A stretch of DNA of 64,000 nt. It comes from Zopfochytrium polystomum. Lineage: Eukaryota > Chytridiomycota > Chytridiomycetes > Chytridiales > Chytridiaceae. Numbering within the stretch: the stretch's first letter is position 1; each line of letters starts with the position of its first letter. Positions 40,941 to 51,784 of the stretch are shown here, in pieces. The stretch lies in assembly GCA_025765615.1 (NCBI GenBank), contig JAIVFJ010000011.1, positions 516,128-580,127 on the forward strand, read 5' to 3'. The notes beneath the pieces are model-generated. The model was not told the origin of the DNA and ran no database searches. It was given only the letters and a program-made list of their open reading frames with translations. The position numbers and the translations under genes were made by a program.

Positions 40941-41046
40941 CCGACCGACACAGGAGATCCTCCCATTTCCTCCACGCCGTCCTCTGATCCGCCATTTGCT
41001 ATATAATCCCGCGCGGCAATGTCGACCCAGACCGGCCGACACCACT

Positions 41047-42792
41047 TCAAGCCTTGACAACCAAAAAGAACCCCCACCAACAAAAAGTAATCAGAAAATA
41101 TTGCTCCAACAATCTCGCGAAACCGCTCCGCCCCCCGCCGCTTGCCTCGTGCAGCCCTGTCATCAGGCGCAAGTCGCACGCGTCCACGGCCGCCCCAGAG
41201 TCCAGCAGCACCCGCACCACCTCCGCATGCCCGCATCCAGCCGCTCTCTGCAACGTCGATCTCCCGAGCTGGTCGTCGTCTCTGCGACGTTGCCCCTGTC
41301 CGCGGCCAGACGCAGAAGGTTGTCGCGCGCGCGAGGCTTGACTCCTCGATTCAGCAGGAATTCGACAATGTCGGCGTGTCCCTCCTTGCACGCAACCGTG
41401 AGCAGGTACCCAGAATCGTCGTCGGCGAGAGCGGGGTCATGCAAATAATCAAAAAGTCATCGAATCATATCAAACAGGCCATCGCGCACGGCACGTTGCA
41501 GTGCCGCTCTGAAATCGGCCATCTCGCAAAGGTTTGCGCCGCCCTCGGCCAGTGCCATCACCAATTGGACATCCTCTCGATTCACCGCGGCGAACAATGG
41601 CGTCGCCCCGTTTCTGCTCTTTGCGACGAGACTGGCGCCGTGCCGAACGAGCGCCTTGGCAGAGCCGGCTCTCCCAAACGTGACGGCGAGCTGCAAAGGC
41701 GTCCTATTTTCGGGCCAAGGAGCGTCCACGCGGGCCGAGTTTCGTAAAAGCCACTCCACGCCGTTCGGATCCTCATTCGCTGCTGCTAGATGTAGCGGCG
41801 AGAATCCCTTATCGGTGGATGTGCTGACGTCAGCCCCTCTTTCCTTGAGCAGTGCTGCGATGTCAGGGTCACTTTTCTGAAACACTGCGAAGAATATTGG
41901 AGTTAATCCCTCAAAGGCTCTTCCGTTGGCATCAGCGCCCTCATCAAGGAGATACTGAGCGACCGAAGCGTGCCCGCCGATGCACGCCGCCACCAGCGGC
42001 GTTATGTTTCGATCCGAGTTCGGTATTTTCGCCTGTTTTTGGTGAAGTTTGACAACATCGATGTGCCCAAGAGCTGCTGCGATAATCAAGGGCGTTGCGC
42101 TCGCACAAAGTGGGCTGAACGTCCCACACCACAGCCATTGATGAAGGACAGACACGCTGTGCATCAAATTACCGACGGATTTTGAAGCGCACCTTGCAAG
42201 TAGGTTGCTGACCCAGACGCTGCCAACGCGACAATCGGGGTCCGCTCCGGCGTCCAAGAGAGTCTCGACAACCCGCGGGTCGCCGTTGGCTGCAGCAGCG
42301 TGCAACGGCATCGATCCGTTCTTCAATGTCGCATTGCCGTCGTATCCGCGGCGCAAAAGGAGCTCAACAACGTCCAACCGACCGACCTTCCACCCCCCGT
42401 CCGCGTCCGCGCCGTGCGCGAGCAGCCACTCCACGATCGCCAAGTGCCCGCCAACCGCTGCCGCGACTGCCGCCGTCGTCCTGCCGGCCTTCGGGCGCGT
42501 CGACGTTCGCGCCGAGTGCGACCAGCGATCGCACGAGCCCGAGCTGCCCGCTCGACGAGGCGATGTGCAGCGGTGGCCTCGCTGGCGCGCGGGTCGCGCT
42601 CGCACCGACGGCGGATCCGTGCGCGTGGAGGAAGTGGCGCAGCTCGGCGGCCGAGCGCGGCGCCGCGAAGAACCATTCCGGGTCCAGCGAGCGACGGGCG
42701 GACGACGCAAAGAAATCGCCGTCGAAACCACCGCGGCATGCATCGCGACCGTGCGAAACCTTGCCCTTGTTGCGCTTTCCCTTGTTGCGCTT
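41047..42792 (-). pseudogene. ankyrin-repeat protein, decayed
   Basis: About ten ankyrin repeats can be read on the minus strand, e.g. GGHLAIVEWLLAHGADADG, GDPRVVETLLDAGADPD, GHASVAQYLLDEGADANG, GHADIVEFLLNRGVKP and GHAEVVRVLLDSGAAVDACD. They do not form one open frame. A frameshift is needed near 42487 (after ALGANVDAPE), an in-frame TGA replaces a sense codon at 41457-41459, and another shift lies near 41262. One normal GT-AG intron is kept (about 42110-42193). Ankyrin arrays mediate protein-protein binding. The gene lies 90 bp from the right end of the DIRS insertion. A 5' exon may extend to about 42960 but could not be fixed. Assembly errors could mimic the breaks. Confidence 0.75.
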
Positions 42793-43335
42793 CTGCGAAC
42801 AAAGGACGCTATGAGTGAATACCTGAGGGGCGATCGTCGACTGGGGCCTCCTGGGGGCCTCACCGTCATTTGCAAAACTGGAGTGTCTGTCCGGCTCGGA
42901 CGCTTGTCAAGCAGTGGGGATTGTCCGAAGGTTGACTGACAGTTGCGTCCAGGGCATTGACAAGAACGTGAGCGAAGCAGCTCGCCGCGGCTACGAAAGG
43001 GCGGATCCCGTTTTCGTCGATTCCAGTCTGTGTGAGACCACACCAAGGTCTCAGCGATGAAGTCTAGGGATTTTATTGGCAAAACCAAGCGTACCGAACG
43101 CACCGGCGCAGGATCAAATGGTCGTCGGATCGAACGAGGTGAGCAGCCTCGAAAATTCCACCAACGATTCCATGAAATTGGAAGAGCTGATGACAAACGA
43201 GCGGGCTCGGCTACATCACATCATGGCGAGGTCCAACAGCTCTCCGCAGTGACGAGCGCCGAACATCGAGTCGGTCGCTTCTCTCATTTGGCTCGGGGCT
43301 GCTTTCTTTGACCTAAGCGACTGCAACTTAGTGTC
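42793..43335. other. intergenic between the ankyrin pseudogene and tRNA-Ser
   Basis: This may contain the decayed 5' end of the ankyrin gene. No repeat or other domain was recognised. Confidence 0.4.
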
Positions 43336-43417
43336 GACAACGTGGCCGAGTGGTTAAGGCGACAGACTTGAAATCTGTTGGGGTTTCCCCGCGTAGGTTC
43401 GATCCCTGCCGTTGTCG
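43336..43417 (+). tRNA. tRNA-Ser (anticodon TGA)
   Basis: This is an 82-nt class II tRNA. The acceptor is GACAACG/CGTTGTC with discriminator G, the D-arm is TGGCCGAGTGGTTAAGGC, the anticodon stem ACAGA/TCTGT encloses CTTGAAA (anticodon TGA), the long variable arm is TGGGGTTTCCCCGC, and the T-arm is TAGGTTCGATCCCTG. All elements pair well and no intron is present. Confidence 0.95.
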
Positions 43418-43658
43418 ATGTCACGAGAGTTTCTCCCCCGCATGCACCCGGAACGAACTGGAGGACGGCGAGAGACAGGCTTAATCTTAATTACATGTAC
43501 GACGCCCTTCGGTTTCCCGATTTTTAGTCTCTTCAAAGTGAAAGGGAATTTTGACGCTGTCCGTGTTGCCTCAATCCAAAGTCAGGGCCAGCATTTGGTC
43601 AAAGGGTTTTGTGAACACATTTTCTGTATCATGTGCGATTAAAGAAAATAACCCCCGT

Positions 43659-45018
43659 TCAAACATTTCCAAGTGCCCGTTCGGCTTTCTGACCCAATCC
43701 TGCGCTCTGCAAGTTTTGTGGGTGGATACACCAGATATTAAAATCCCGGGGTCGCAACACCACCTCTTCCGGCACATCACCAATAATCATGCGCTTCCCG
43801 TACCACCCCTCCTCGCTGCACGAGAACCCGTGCTTCTTTAGCGTAAACACCATCTCCTTTGACTCTTCGAGCTGCCCCGTCACCTCCGTGACGAGAAAGT
43901 GTATACGCCGCTTGGTAAAGAACTGCGTGGCACCGCGGAGTACCTTGAGCTCGAACCCTTCCACGTCCATCTTGACGACCCACGCGTCCTCATCGATGAA
44001 CGAGTCGAGCGGGTCAATGCGAAGCCACTGGCGGAACGGCTTGAGACCGGCAGGTTGGGTTTCAGTCTTGTATCGCGCAATGTCGGTGGAGTTGCAGGTG
44101 ACGGTGCCGTCGCCAATGTTGATGTCGTCGGAAGCGATGGCGCATGTCGTAGAGGATGCTCCGAGGCCCTGGGGAAAAAAGTGGTTTCGAAAAGGTTTGA
44201 TTGGATCAGTGGAACGAGTTGAAGGGTGGAAGGTGGGCAGCACATACGTTCATGATAAAAGTGGACTTGTTCATCAGTTCCGGATGGCGGCAGAGCGTCG
44301 ACATAAAGTGATGGGCGTTCAACGCCAGCGCATCGATCGACATGACCCTGTAACCGTACGCCAGCCCCACAATCGAGTGCATTCCCAAGTTGGAGCCAAC
44401 GTCCAAAAACAGCGGGTCCGCGACGCCGGCGTCCTCCGCGGCGGCCAGCGCCTCCAGCACGCCAATCGACACGTCGCTCTCCCAGCTGCCGCCACCCCAC
44501 CCTGCGATCGAGTTGGACACAATGTCCTGGCCGCCGCCCACGACGTACATGCCGAGGTTGGCGGGGACTGGCCGGCGGCTGCTGTTTGGGTGGAAGGCGT
44601 CGATGGCGATGGGCACGTAGAGGAGGGCGGTGGCGGTCGGCGGTAGCGGGTAGAAGCGGGCGCAGTAGAAGGACTGGGTGAAGCGGGCGAGGGCTTGGTG
44701 CTCGGCGGGCGAAGAAGGTAGAGGCAGGACGAACTTTGCGGCGGCGCCGGCGGCGGGTGGGAGCGGGTTGTGGGAATGTGAGGACGAAGAAGAGGAGGAG
44801 GAGCGGCCTGCGGCGTGAGGGTTGCCGTTGCCGTTGCGGTCGTCGCTGAGGGCGCGGTACGCGGCGCGGCCGAGCAGCAGCGTGGAGTAGATGACGGCGG
44901 CGACGACGGCGAGGAGGGGGAGGAGCCTGCGCACGAGGAGGAGGAGCGGGAGGAGGAGCCGGCCGCGGGCCGATCCTGAGGGCGGCGGCGGCGGCGGCGG
45001 CGACGGCGTCGTCTTCAT
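43659..45018 (-). CDS. FkbM-family methyltransferase, type II membrane protein (copy B)
   Basis: Exons 44248-45018 and 43659-44168 encode 426 aa. The intron is at the same codon boundary (after FIMN, before GLGASS) as in the other three copies. The N-terminus is Pro-rich, then a strongly hydrophobic anchor with interspersed Arg (LLLPLLLLVRRLLPLLAVVAAVIY), then a poly-Ser/His stem. The catalytic domain has DVGSNLGMHS (near 206) and VKMDVEGFELKVLRGA (near 323). The GC-rich CGG/GGC runs at the 5' end encode poly-Pro and poly-Ser. It is the most diverged copy (DAWVV and GQLEES versus GGEKKS in A and D). Confidence 0.85.
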
Positions 45019-45097
45019 CTCTCGTTATTCGACTCTAGATGAATAAATGATGTGCAAGCTGCTGATCAAAACAAACAAGCTTAAAATTTTATGAGCA

Positions 45098-45709
45098 TTG
45101 ATTATCAAAAAACGGTGCGGCTTGTGCGCGCCCAAAAAAATGAAAAAAAAACCAAAAAAAAATTTTTTTTTTCATGAAAATTTTCCCATTTTTGGGCAAA
45201 CCTGCGGACCGCAAGAAAGGCGTTACGTCATGCGTGGAATCCTTCTCTCTCTGCGTTGCGTACACATCGCTAGGTCGATCACATTGGTGGACTTGGTGGT
45301 CGATCCGGTGATAAAAACGTCTCTTGCTGCTCTAGAGGCCATAGACAGCATCATCGTCACTCGACTTTGGTCCAAGCACCCATTTGTCAGGGTACATGAT
45401 AGAACCAACCTTACTGTCGGTACCGAACGTTTCATCAAGTCCGCCAACGACGCGGTACTTTATCAGTTCTTATCCTGCGAGAAGATGGGCTCACTCCTCT
45501 TGTCAGAAGACATATTCGCTTTTTTGTGCACTGCTGTCGATCAGGAAGAAGTTCCAGCCACAACCACAGCCGACACCTTGTTTTTGTCCTCTGTGTTAAG
45601 AAAAACAAGTGGGAAAGCAGGTGTGAAATGCGAGTCACCAAATGATTGTTCATTTCTGCTTTCAAAAGACTTAAGAGGAGCGCAACTTCAAATGAGGAAC
45701 TCTATTTAA
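45098..45709 (+). other. unexplained 203-codon ORF between two FkbM genes
   Basis: The frame is open across the intergenic DNA upstream of FkbM copy B and overlaps the last codons of copy C on the other strand by 8 bp. Its first 35 codons come from an A/T-rich tract. The middle (VVDPVIKTSLAALEAIDSII...) looks more protein-like. No domain was recognised. It could be a remnant exon or chance. Confidence 0.25.
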
Positions 45710-46969
45710 CTTTAGCCAGCGCCATAGCAACCTTATCCCCTAACCCAGCGCTCCTCAAGTTCTCGCGGTGGATGCACCAAATATTGAAGTTTGCGTTCCT
45801 CAGCACTACGCCTGCGGCCTCGTCGGGAATCGCCATCCTCCGCCCGTACCACCCGCCCTCCTCCTCGCTGCACGAAAACCCAAACTTCCCCAGCATCGCG
45901 ACCATCTCCTTGGACTTTGGAAGCGTCCCCATCACCTCGGCGATCAAAAAGTGCACGCGTCGGCGCGTGAAAAAATTGGACGCGCCGCGGAGCACGTCCA
46001 GCTCGAACCCTTCGACGTCCATTTTGACCACCCACACGTCCTCGTCGATGAACGTGTCGAGCGGGTCGATCCGCAGCCACTGCCGTAGAGGGTACTTGCC
46101 GCCGGCCGGAGGGTGCGGCGTGGTTTTGTAGAGCGCAATGTCGGCGGGGTCGCAGGTGACGGTGCCGTCGCCGATGTTGCGCTCGTCCGAGACGAGGGCG
46201 CAGGTTGTGGAGGTTGCGCCGAGGCCCTGCAATGGTTTGTACGGTTAGCTTTGTCGAGTTGTTGCAGACGATATCGTCAGCAGCGACTTACATTCATGAT
46301 AAACGTCGATTTTTCCATCAGCTGCGGGTGTCGGCACAGCGTCGACATGAAATGATGTCCGTTCATGGTCAGCGCGTCGATGGACATCACCCGGTACCCG
46401 TACGCCAACACCGCAACAGAGTGCATCCCGAGATTTGACCCGATATCCAAAAACAGCGGATCCCGGGCCCCGACCCGCTCCGCCTCCGCCAGCGCCTCGA
46501 GCACCGTCATCGGGATCTCTTTCTCCCAGGTTCCCATGTCCGCGATCGAGCCCGACACAATGTCCAGGTCGCCGCTGCCGACGACGTACATGCCAATGTC
46601 GGCGACCGCGGGCCGGCGGGACTTGTCGGGGTGGAAGCCGTCGAGCTTGAGCGCGACGTAGCGCAAGGTCGTGGTCGAGGGCGGGAGCGGGTAGAAGCGG
46701 TCGCAGTAAATGGACTGAGCGAAGCGGGCTTGCGCTTGGTGCTCGGCGGGAGTCGAAGCGGCGGGGAGGGCGTACGATTTGGGTGGGAAGTGGCTCACTT
46801 GGGGAAACGAGGAGGGATGGCCTTGGACTGCCCTGTCGCTGATCAGGTCAGCCGAGAGCGTAGTGGTGGAGCGGTACCAGTGAAGCGCGGAGAAGACTAA
46901 GACGGCAAGAGCGGCCACAAGGAGAAGAGGGCGCAACAACCGTCTCGAGTAGTTGGGGTTGGGCAGCAT
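45702..46969 (-). CDS. FkbM-family methyltransferase, type II membrane protein (copy C)
   Basis: Exons 46292-46969 and 45702-46226 encode 400 aa. The start is the ATG at 46967-46969, because the frame only extends upstream through a GTG. The signal anchor is LLRPLLLVAALAVLVFSALHWY. Motif I is DIGSNLGMHS (near 175), and the FkbM hallmark VKMDVEGFELDVLRGA follows the conserved intron. The product is shorter than A, B and D because the stem is reduced. A QIVS/DIVSGSIADMG region before motif I aligns with DIVSNSIAG of B and D. The same secretory-lumen topology and unknown acceptor apply. Confidence 0.85.
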
Positions 46970-47063
46970 CGTCACTGGCAGATAAGGGGGTCTGCTCTAG
47001 TTGAAGAGAAGAACGATTTTGGGGAAGTTTGATTGATCTTTGTGGATCTACACATGTGCACAT

Positions 47064-47066
<3 letters not shown>

Positions 47067-47145
<79 letters not shown>
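47067..47145. repeat. compound (AC)n-(TC)n microsatellite
   Basis: An (AC)n block passes directly into a (TC)n block in the upstream region of FkbM copy C. Homopolymer A and T runs follow near 47280-47380. Confidence 0.9.
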
Positions 47146-47149
<4 letters not shown>

Positions 47150-47621
47150 TGTCTCTCCCTTTGCCCTGGCACAAAACAAGGCACAAGCCCTCCGGAATCC
47201 AACCCGTCAACCGCGGGCGGGTGGAATTCATTGTTCTTTTTGTCCGCGGTTGTAGATCTTTCTCTATCCCCTACCCGAAGAAAAAAAAAAGAGTGTCTTA
47301 TCCGAGATTTTTTCGTTTTTCCTTTTTTTTTTCTTTCCTTTTTTTTGGTCAGAAAAGAAGGAAAAAAAAAAAAAAAAAACCTGGACGCATGTCTGGCTTG
47401 TCCAAGCCTCTTTCAAAAACTAATTCACTTTTTGTTTCCGTTTCCGGAGATTGGACCGAGACGGTTCAACGTCAAACCGATGAAGATACCTGCTGGTGCC
47501 GACAATTCGTATATTAATTCCTGCAAACATTTTGGAAGGAACGTGGAACGCTGCACTGCAGAAAGAGAAGCAAACGAGAAAAGATGAAAAAAAATAAAAA
47601 ATAAAAAAAAGAGGCGAATCT

Positions 47622-48919
47622 TCAAACGTTCAAGAGCGCCTTCCCGACCTTCTCCTCCAGCCCCGCGTGCCGCAAGTTGTCGGGGTGGATGCACCAAATG
47701 TTGTAGATGCCGCCCTTGAGCGTCACCATCTCCGCCGTCTCCGGGATCGCCCACCGCTTCCCGTACCACCCCTCCTCGCTGCACGAGAACCCGTACTGCT
47801 TCAGCACCACCACCATCTCCTTGGACTTTTTTTCGCCCCCCATGATCTCGGTCAGCAGGTAGTGCACGCGGCGGCGCGTAAATAGACGCCGCGCACCCCG
47901 CAGTACGTCCAGCTCGAACCCTTCCACGTCCATTTTCACCGCCCAGACGTCTTCGTCCAGGAACGTGTCGAGCGGGTCGATTTGAAGCCACTGCCGGAAA
48001 GGCTTGAGCCCCAACGGGTGCGTGTCGGTCCTGTAGCGTGCGATTTCCGAGGGGTTGCAAGTGACCGTGCCGTCGCCGAGGTTAAAGTCGTCGGAGGAGA
48101 TGGCGCACGTGGTCGAGGTGGAGCCGAGACCCTGGTTGGGGAAGGGAGGTTGAAATTTATAGGCAGCTTACGGGGAAAACTGTGACGGCTTACATTCAAA
48201 ACAAAAGTCGACTTCTCCATCAGCTGCGGGTGCATGCACAGCGTCGACATGAAATGGTGCGCATTCAACGTCAACGCATCGATCGACATCACCCGGTACC
48301 CGTACGCCAGCACGGCGACTGAGTGCATCCCCAAGTTCGACCCAATATCCAAAAACAGCGGGTCCTGCACCCCGACGGACTCCGCCTCCGCCAGCGCCTG
48401 CAGCACCCCCGACGATATGTCGCTCTCCCAGCTCCCGGACCCGGCGATTGAGTTCGACACAATGTCCTGGTCGCCGCCGACCACATACATGCCGACGCCG
48501 CCGGTCACGGCCGGCCGCCGCGACTTGTCCGGGTGGAACCCGTCGATCTTGAGCGGCACGTAGCGAAGGGTCGTGGTCGAGGGTGGCAGCGGGTAGAACC
48601 GCGCGCAGTAGAAGGACTGGGCGAAGCGCGCTTGCGCTTGGTGCTCGGCCGGCGTCGATGCGGCGGGGAGGGCGTATGAACTTGGTGCGATGGCCCTTGT
48701 CTGGTCGTCGTGGACCGCCGGCCGCCCTTCGGCGAAAGGTCTTCTGTTGTCGTTTCGCGTCGCTTGGCGCAAGAGGAGCGCCGAGAGCCCGAGTACGGCT
48801 AGCAACGTGACGACAAGGAAGAGGATGCGAAGTGTAGATCGTGATTGCTGGGAGCGCGTGAGTTTGCGTGCGTCGGTGAGCAAGTGCTGGAAGCCATCGC
48901 CAATCTTGGTGGCAGCCAT
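47622..48919 (-). CDS. FkbM-family methyltransferase, type II membrane protein (copy D)
   Basis: Exons 48194-48919 and 47622-48131 encode 411 aa from the ATG at 48919 (MAATKIGDG). An in-frame ATG at 49015 would add 32 residues and is disfavoured because it lies in Lys/Arg-rich leader-like sequence. The anchor is LRILFLVVTLLAVLGLSALLL. The catalytic domain has DIGSNLGMHS (near 191) and VKMDVEGFELDVLRGA (near 308). Exon lengths equal those of copy A exactly (726 and 510 bp), and the C-terminal halves are very similar (MGGEKKSKEMVV in both). A and D are therefore sister copies although they lie 46 kb apart. Confidence 0.87.
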
Positions 48920-50352
48920 TTTCTTATACACGAAAGGAAGGCGGACGAGGTGGAAGAGGAAAGGGTGGAGTAGAGAAGCTCTTTGCGTTGTAGATCTTTT
49001 TTTGTGCTTCTTCAAAGTATTTGGCGCTCACTTTCAGTCTTTCTGGTATTTGCCCCTCCGTTACCGGCTGTTTTTAAAGTGTGCAGCCTGGTATCCACCG
49101 TCAAGAGGAATTTGTGCGGCTTGGTAGATGGTTCACTAAGTGCGTTTTCATTTTTCATTGAATGTTTTCAAGCAATCTAATCACTTTCTTTTGTAAAGTT
49201 CATTTCGATACTTCAGCCGCTTTCGGAAATAGTGCGGAGAGATCGCTCTGGATACCACGGCAAAATCAAGAATAAAAAAAAAAGGAAGAAAGCACCGGAA
49301 AGGCGCAAATTGAGCCACTCTCATGAAACACGAGCTCCTGCCGAAACTGCCCGCCTCCGACAGAGCCTGCAAGAGTGCCGCGCAGTTTTTCGTTGACACC
49401 AGGTCCGGAGCAGCAATGGGGTCAATTTTTTATGCATTTTGTTTATTTTTGTATCCATTCGGAGCTCCGCCGCGTCGGCTGCTTTTTGGACGAAAACGGG
49501 TAAAGTGCGGGGTTTGTGACTGTGGCGGCATTGTCAGCCGGCCCCAAACGAAGTCCCAGCTCGTCAATGGCAGATCAACTACTTTCCATTTCATGCTTGA
49601 CTCCGTCAGCCTTTCACACAAGGTCTTTCACGCCGCACTTCTTTCCAGCAAATATCACTGTGACATGTAGTACTGAACATCATATCTCGAAAAGTCGATT
49701 CGATTGTTCTTAACGGTTGGTTTCTCTGGAAACCTTCATTTTCCCCTTCAATTTCTCTGTTCGCCGTCACTGCCGTGTGCATGTAAATAAGCTGTCATCT
49801 CGCCGGTTTCCCTGCTCTCCAATGAGGAGCGGGAATCGTGGCGCCCACGTCGATTCGCCAAAGTCGACTTTTGATTTTAAAACGGCCATACAAATCAGGA
49901 ACATTAACCATCCCTCAGATTCTCCTCCAACATCCTGTAAGGCTGCAGACGACATTACTTGTTACGCCGATCCGATCGACGGCTTATCTAAGCCCAGTTG
50001 TGACCCCCTCCGCCGCCAAAAAAGCTCTCTCGAAAGGAGGCCACCACCAGAGCTGATTGTGCCGTTCCCCGGCGCCCCCTGGAGGCCTGCGACGAGCCGC
50101 CCGACGCACCGCTGCACCACCGGCCCACGGGACAGGGTCGACGCCGCTCGGCCGACGACCGCCGCGACCCACGCCGCTCACCCCCAGCGGCGTTTGGCGC
50201 GAGACTGCTGGGAGTTTGATTCGAAAGTGAGTTTCTGTCGTTGAATGAGTGAAGTGAGTGAGCGAGCGAGAGTGTGTGTTTGTGACTGTGTTCGGCGGGC
50301 TGACAGTTTTCTTTTACCTCTCCACTGAACACAAACGCAACTGTCGCGATAG
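48920..50352. other. intergenic, no convincing gene
   Basis: This is the upstream region of FkbM copy D. Short GC-rich open stretches near 50040-50220 may belong to the gene fragment at 50353-50490, but no start codon or domain could be fixed. Confidence 0.4.
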
Positions 50353-50490
50353 GCCTTTTTCTAACATTCTACGTGACGTACTATGGAAAGGCGCTCGAGG
50401 AAAACGAAGAATGCAATTCGCTGGCCGTCGAGTTGTTCAGAGGCATGACCGTGGCCCACCGATGCGGATACCTCGCCTCCAATTCTGATG
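50353..50490 (+). CDS. possible internal exon of an unrecognised gene
   Basis: The segment is bounded by an AG acceptor (GCGATAG) and a GTGAAG donor and reads as a well-composed peptide (FLTFYVTYYGKALEEN, then ELFRGMTVAHRCGYLASN) with normal codon usage. No upstream or downstream exon could be joined with confidence, and a poly-T/TTTC tract follows. It may be a fragment of a lost gene. Confidence 0.3.
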
Positions 50491-50712
50491 GTGAAGTTGA
50501 ACTCCCCACCTCTGGTAGTTTTTGTTTTTCTTTTTTTTTTTCTTTTTTTTTTTTTTTTGCTGATTTATTGTTGCGGACAAAAACGAAGGTAGGGGGGAAA
50601 CACATCTACGAAAAGCCACAAGGAAACCGCACCGCAAAAACATGGCGAAAAGAAAGGAGGAATAAAAGCAAATGAGGGTGAAGGGGATTTCGAAAACACG
50701 AGAGCCATCGCC

Positions 50713-51067
50713 TCAACCGATCTGCTTGCAGTTGGTCTGCTGCGAGAACCAGCACCACGGCGCGGGCATCGGGTCGCGCTTGGCGAGGGCTGGCGCCGGG
50801 GCGTCCACGGCGGCGGCGGCGGCGGCGGCGGCCGCGTCGGGAACTGGTTGGTTGGAGTGATTTGAGGGTACAAGAAATGTATGTTTGGGGGGGTCGTCAA
50901 AGCGGAGTGAGGAGGTGGATAGGCATCCGAAGAAAAGTGGTATTTTTTCAAAGGACTGGCAAGCAAAGGCCGTCGCGAGTCTTACCAACGGCCGGGGCCG
51001 GGGCGGCGGTGACACCCGTCAAGGCGACGGCGAGGACGACAAGGGCGGTTGAGAAGGTGAACTTCAT
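50713..51067 (-). CDS. small secreted peptide precursor, alpha-pheromone-like
   Basis: Two exons (50986-51067 and 50713-50843) encode only 70 aa. A clean signal peptide (MKFTFSTALVVLAVALTGVTAA) is followed by an Ala/Pro spacer and then a Lys-Arg Kex2 site. The peptide after KR is DPMPAP followed by WCWFSQQTNCKQIG, then the stop. The DP-MP-AP run is three X-Pro dipeptides, as trimmed by Ste13-type dipeptidyl aminopeptidase. The remaining peptide starts Trp-Cys and has a second Cys, like Pezizomycotina alpha-pheromones (WC....GQ.CW type). There is one peptide copy, not repeats. A mating or signalling role is inferred; another small secreted peptide is possible. Confidence 0.65.
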
Positions 51068-51236
51068 TTTTTCCAGTGGGGGTTTCCTTGTTGTGATGTT
51101 TTGGTAGAAAGTTGGCTGTATGAATGGGGTCAAGTTGAATAGGCAACGGGCTGGTTTTTATAGTGATGGTGTGGCAGGACTGGTGAAGGAGGTGCATCTA
51201 CCTGGCGAGTTGGTTGGTGGAAAAGGGGGGCGCGAT

Positions 51237-51267
<31 letters not shown>
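51237..51267. repeat. uninterrupted poly-G tract (31 nt)
   Basis: Thirty-one G in a row lie about 170 bp upstream of the start of the small secreted peptide gene, followed 40 bp later by a run of nine C. Confidence 0.9.
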
Positions 51268-51271
<4 letters not shown>

Positions 51272-51784
51272 ATGGAGAATAAATAACTAATTAGTTCCAT
51301 TCATCCCCCCCCCATCGGGGCGGGTCACTGACCGGCTTCATGCGTATGATCCACTTCTGCATTGCAGATCGTGCGAGGCCCCTCAAAAACGGAAATGACT
51401 TTGGAGCGCCAAAACAAAGGGAAAGCGAAACGTGCGACAGGAAGAATCGCCATTATACAAAACGAACAATACTGTGCCAGGGAAACTGAGAGTGTGATGA
51501 GAAGCCTTTCTTTTTGGTTTTTTCCATTTCTGTTGTCACGTGCGCGAATCGGGACCCAAAAAGGACCCATCTTCTCAGCTGCAGGCAGCCGGATCTTGGT
51601 TCCAGAACAAAGTTTCTTTTGGAGAGCCGTCGTGGACACAGGAGCAGACAGGAAACCGGCAAGGCCGGCGGTTCAAAGGCCAGATCGCGTGTCACCAAAA
51701 AATTCCCCCGCGATAGTGATGCGTGCTCCTGTTGTCTCTTTTTTCATCAAAACCAAAAAATTCTCTCCTCCTTTGCGTTCTCAG

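Larger units (their letters stand above)
35418..40957 (-). mobile_element. DIRS-type tyrosine-recombinase retrotransposon, structurally complete
   Basis: This 5.5-kb element has the DIRS hallmarks. Inverted terminal repeats of about 99 bp (35471-35569 and 40842-40940) are flanked outward by unique end sequences. An internal complementary region (35854-35946) is the reverse complement of the left end joined to the right end (...CGCTGAGACAA next to TCTCCTGTGTCGG...), as expected of a circle-junction template. Three overlapping minus-strand ORFs encode a Gag-like protein, reverse transcriptase/RNase H and a tyrosine recombinase. DIRS elements insert through a circular intermediate without integrase or target duplication, and none is seen. 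Outer limits are set by where complementarity to the ICR ends, +/- a few bases. Confidence 0.92.
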
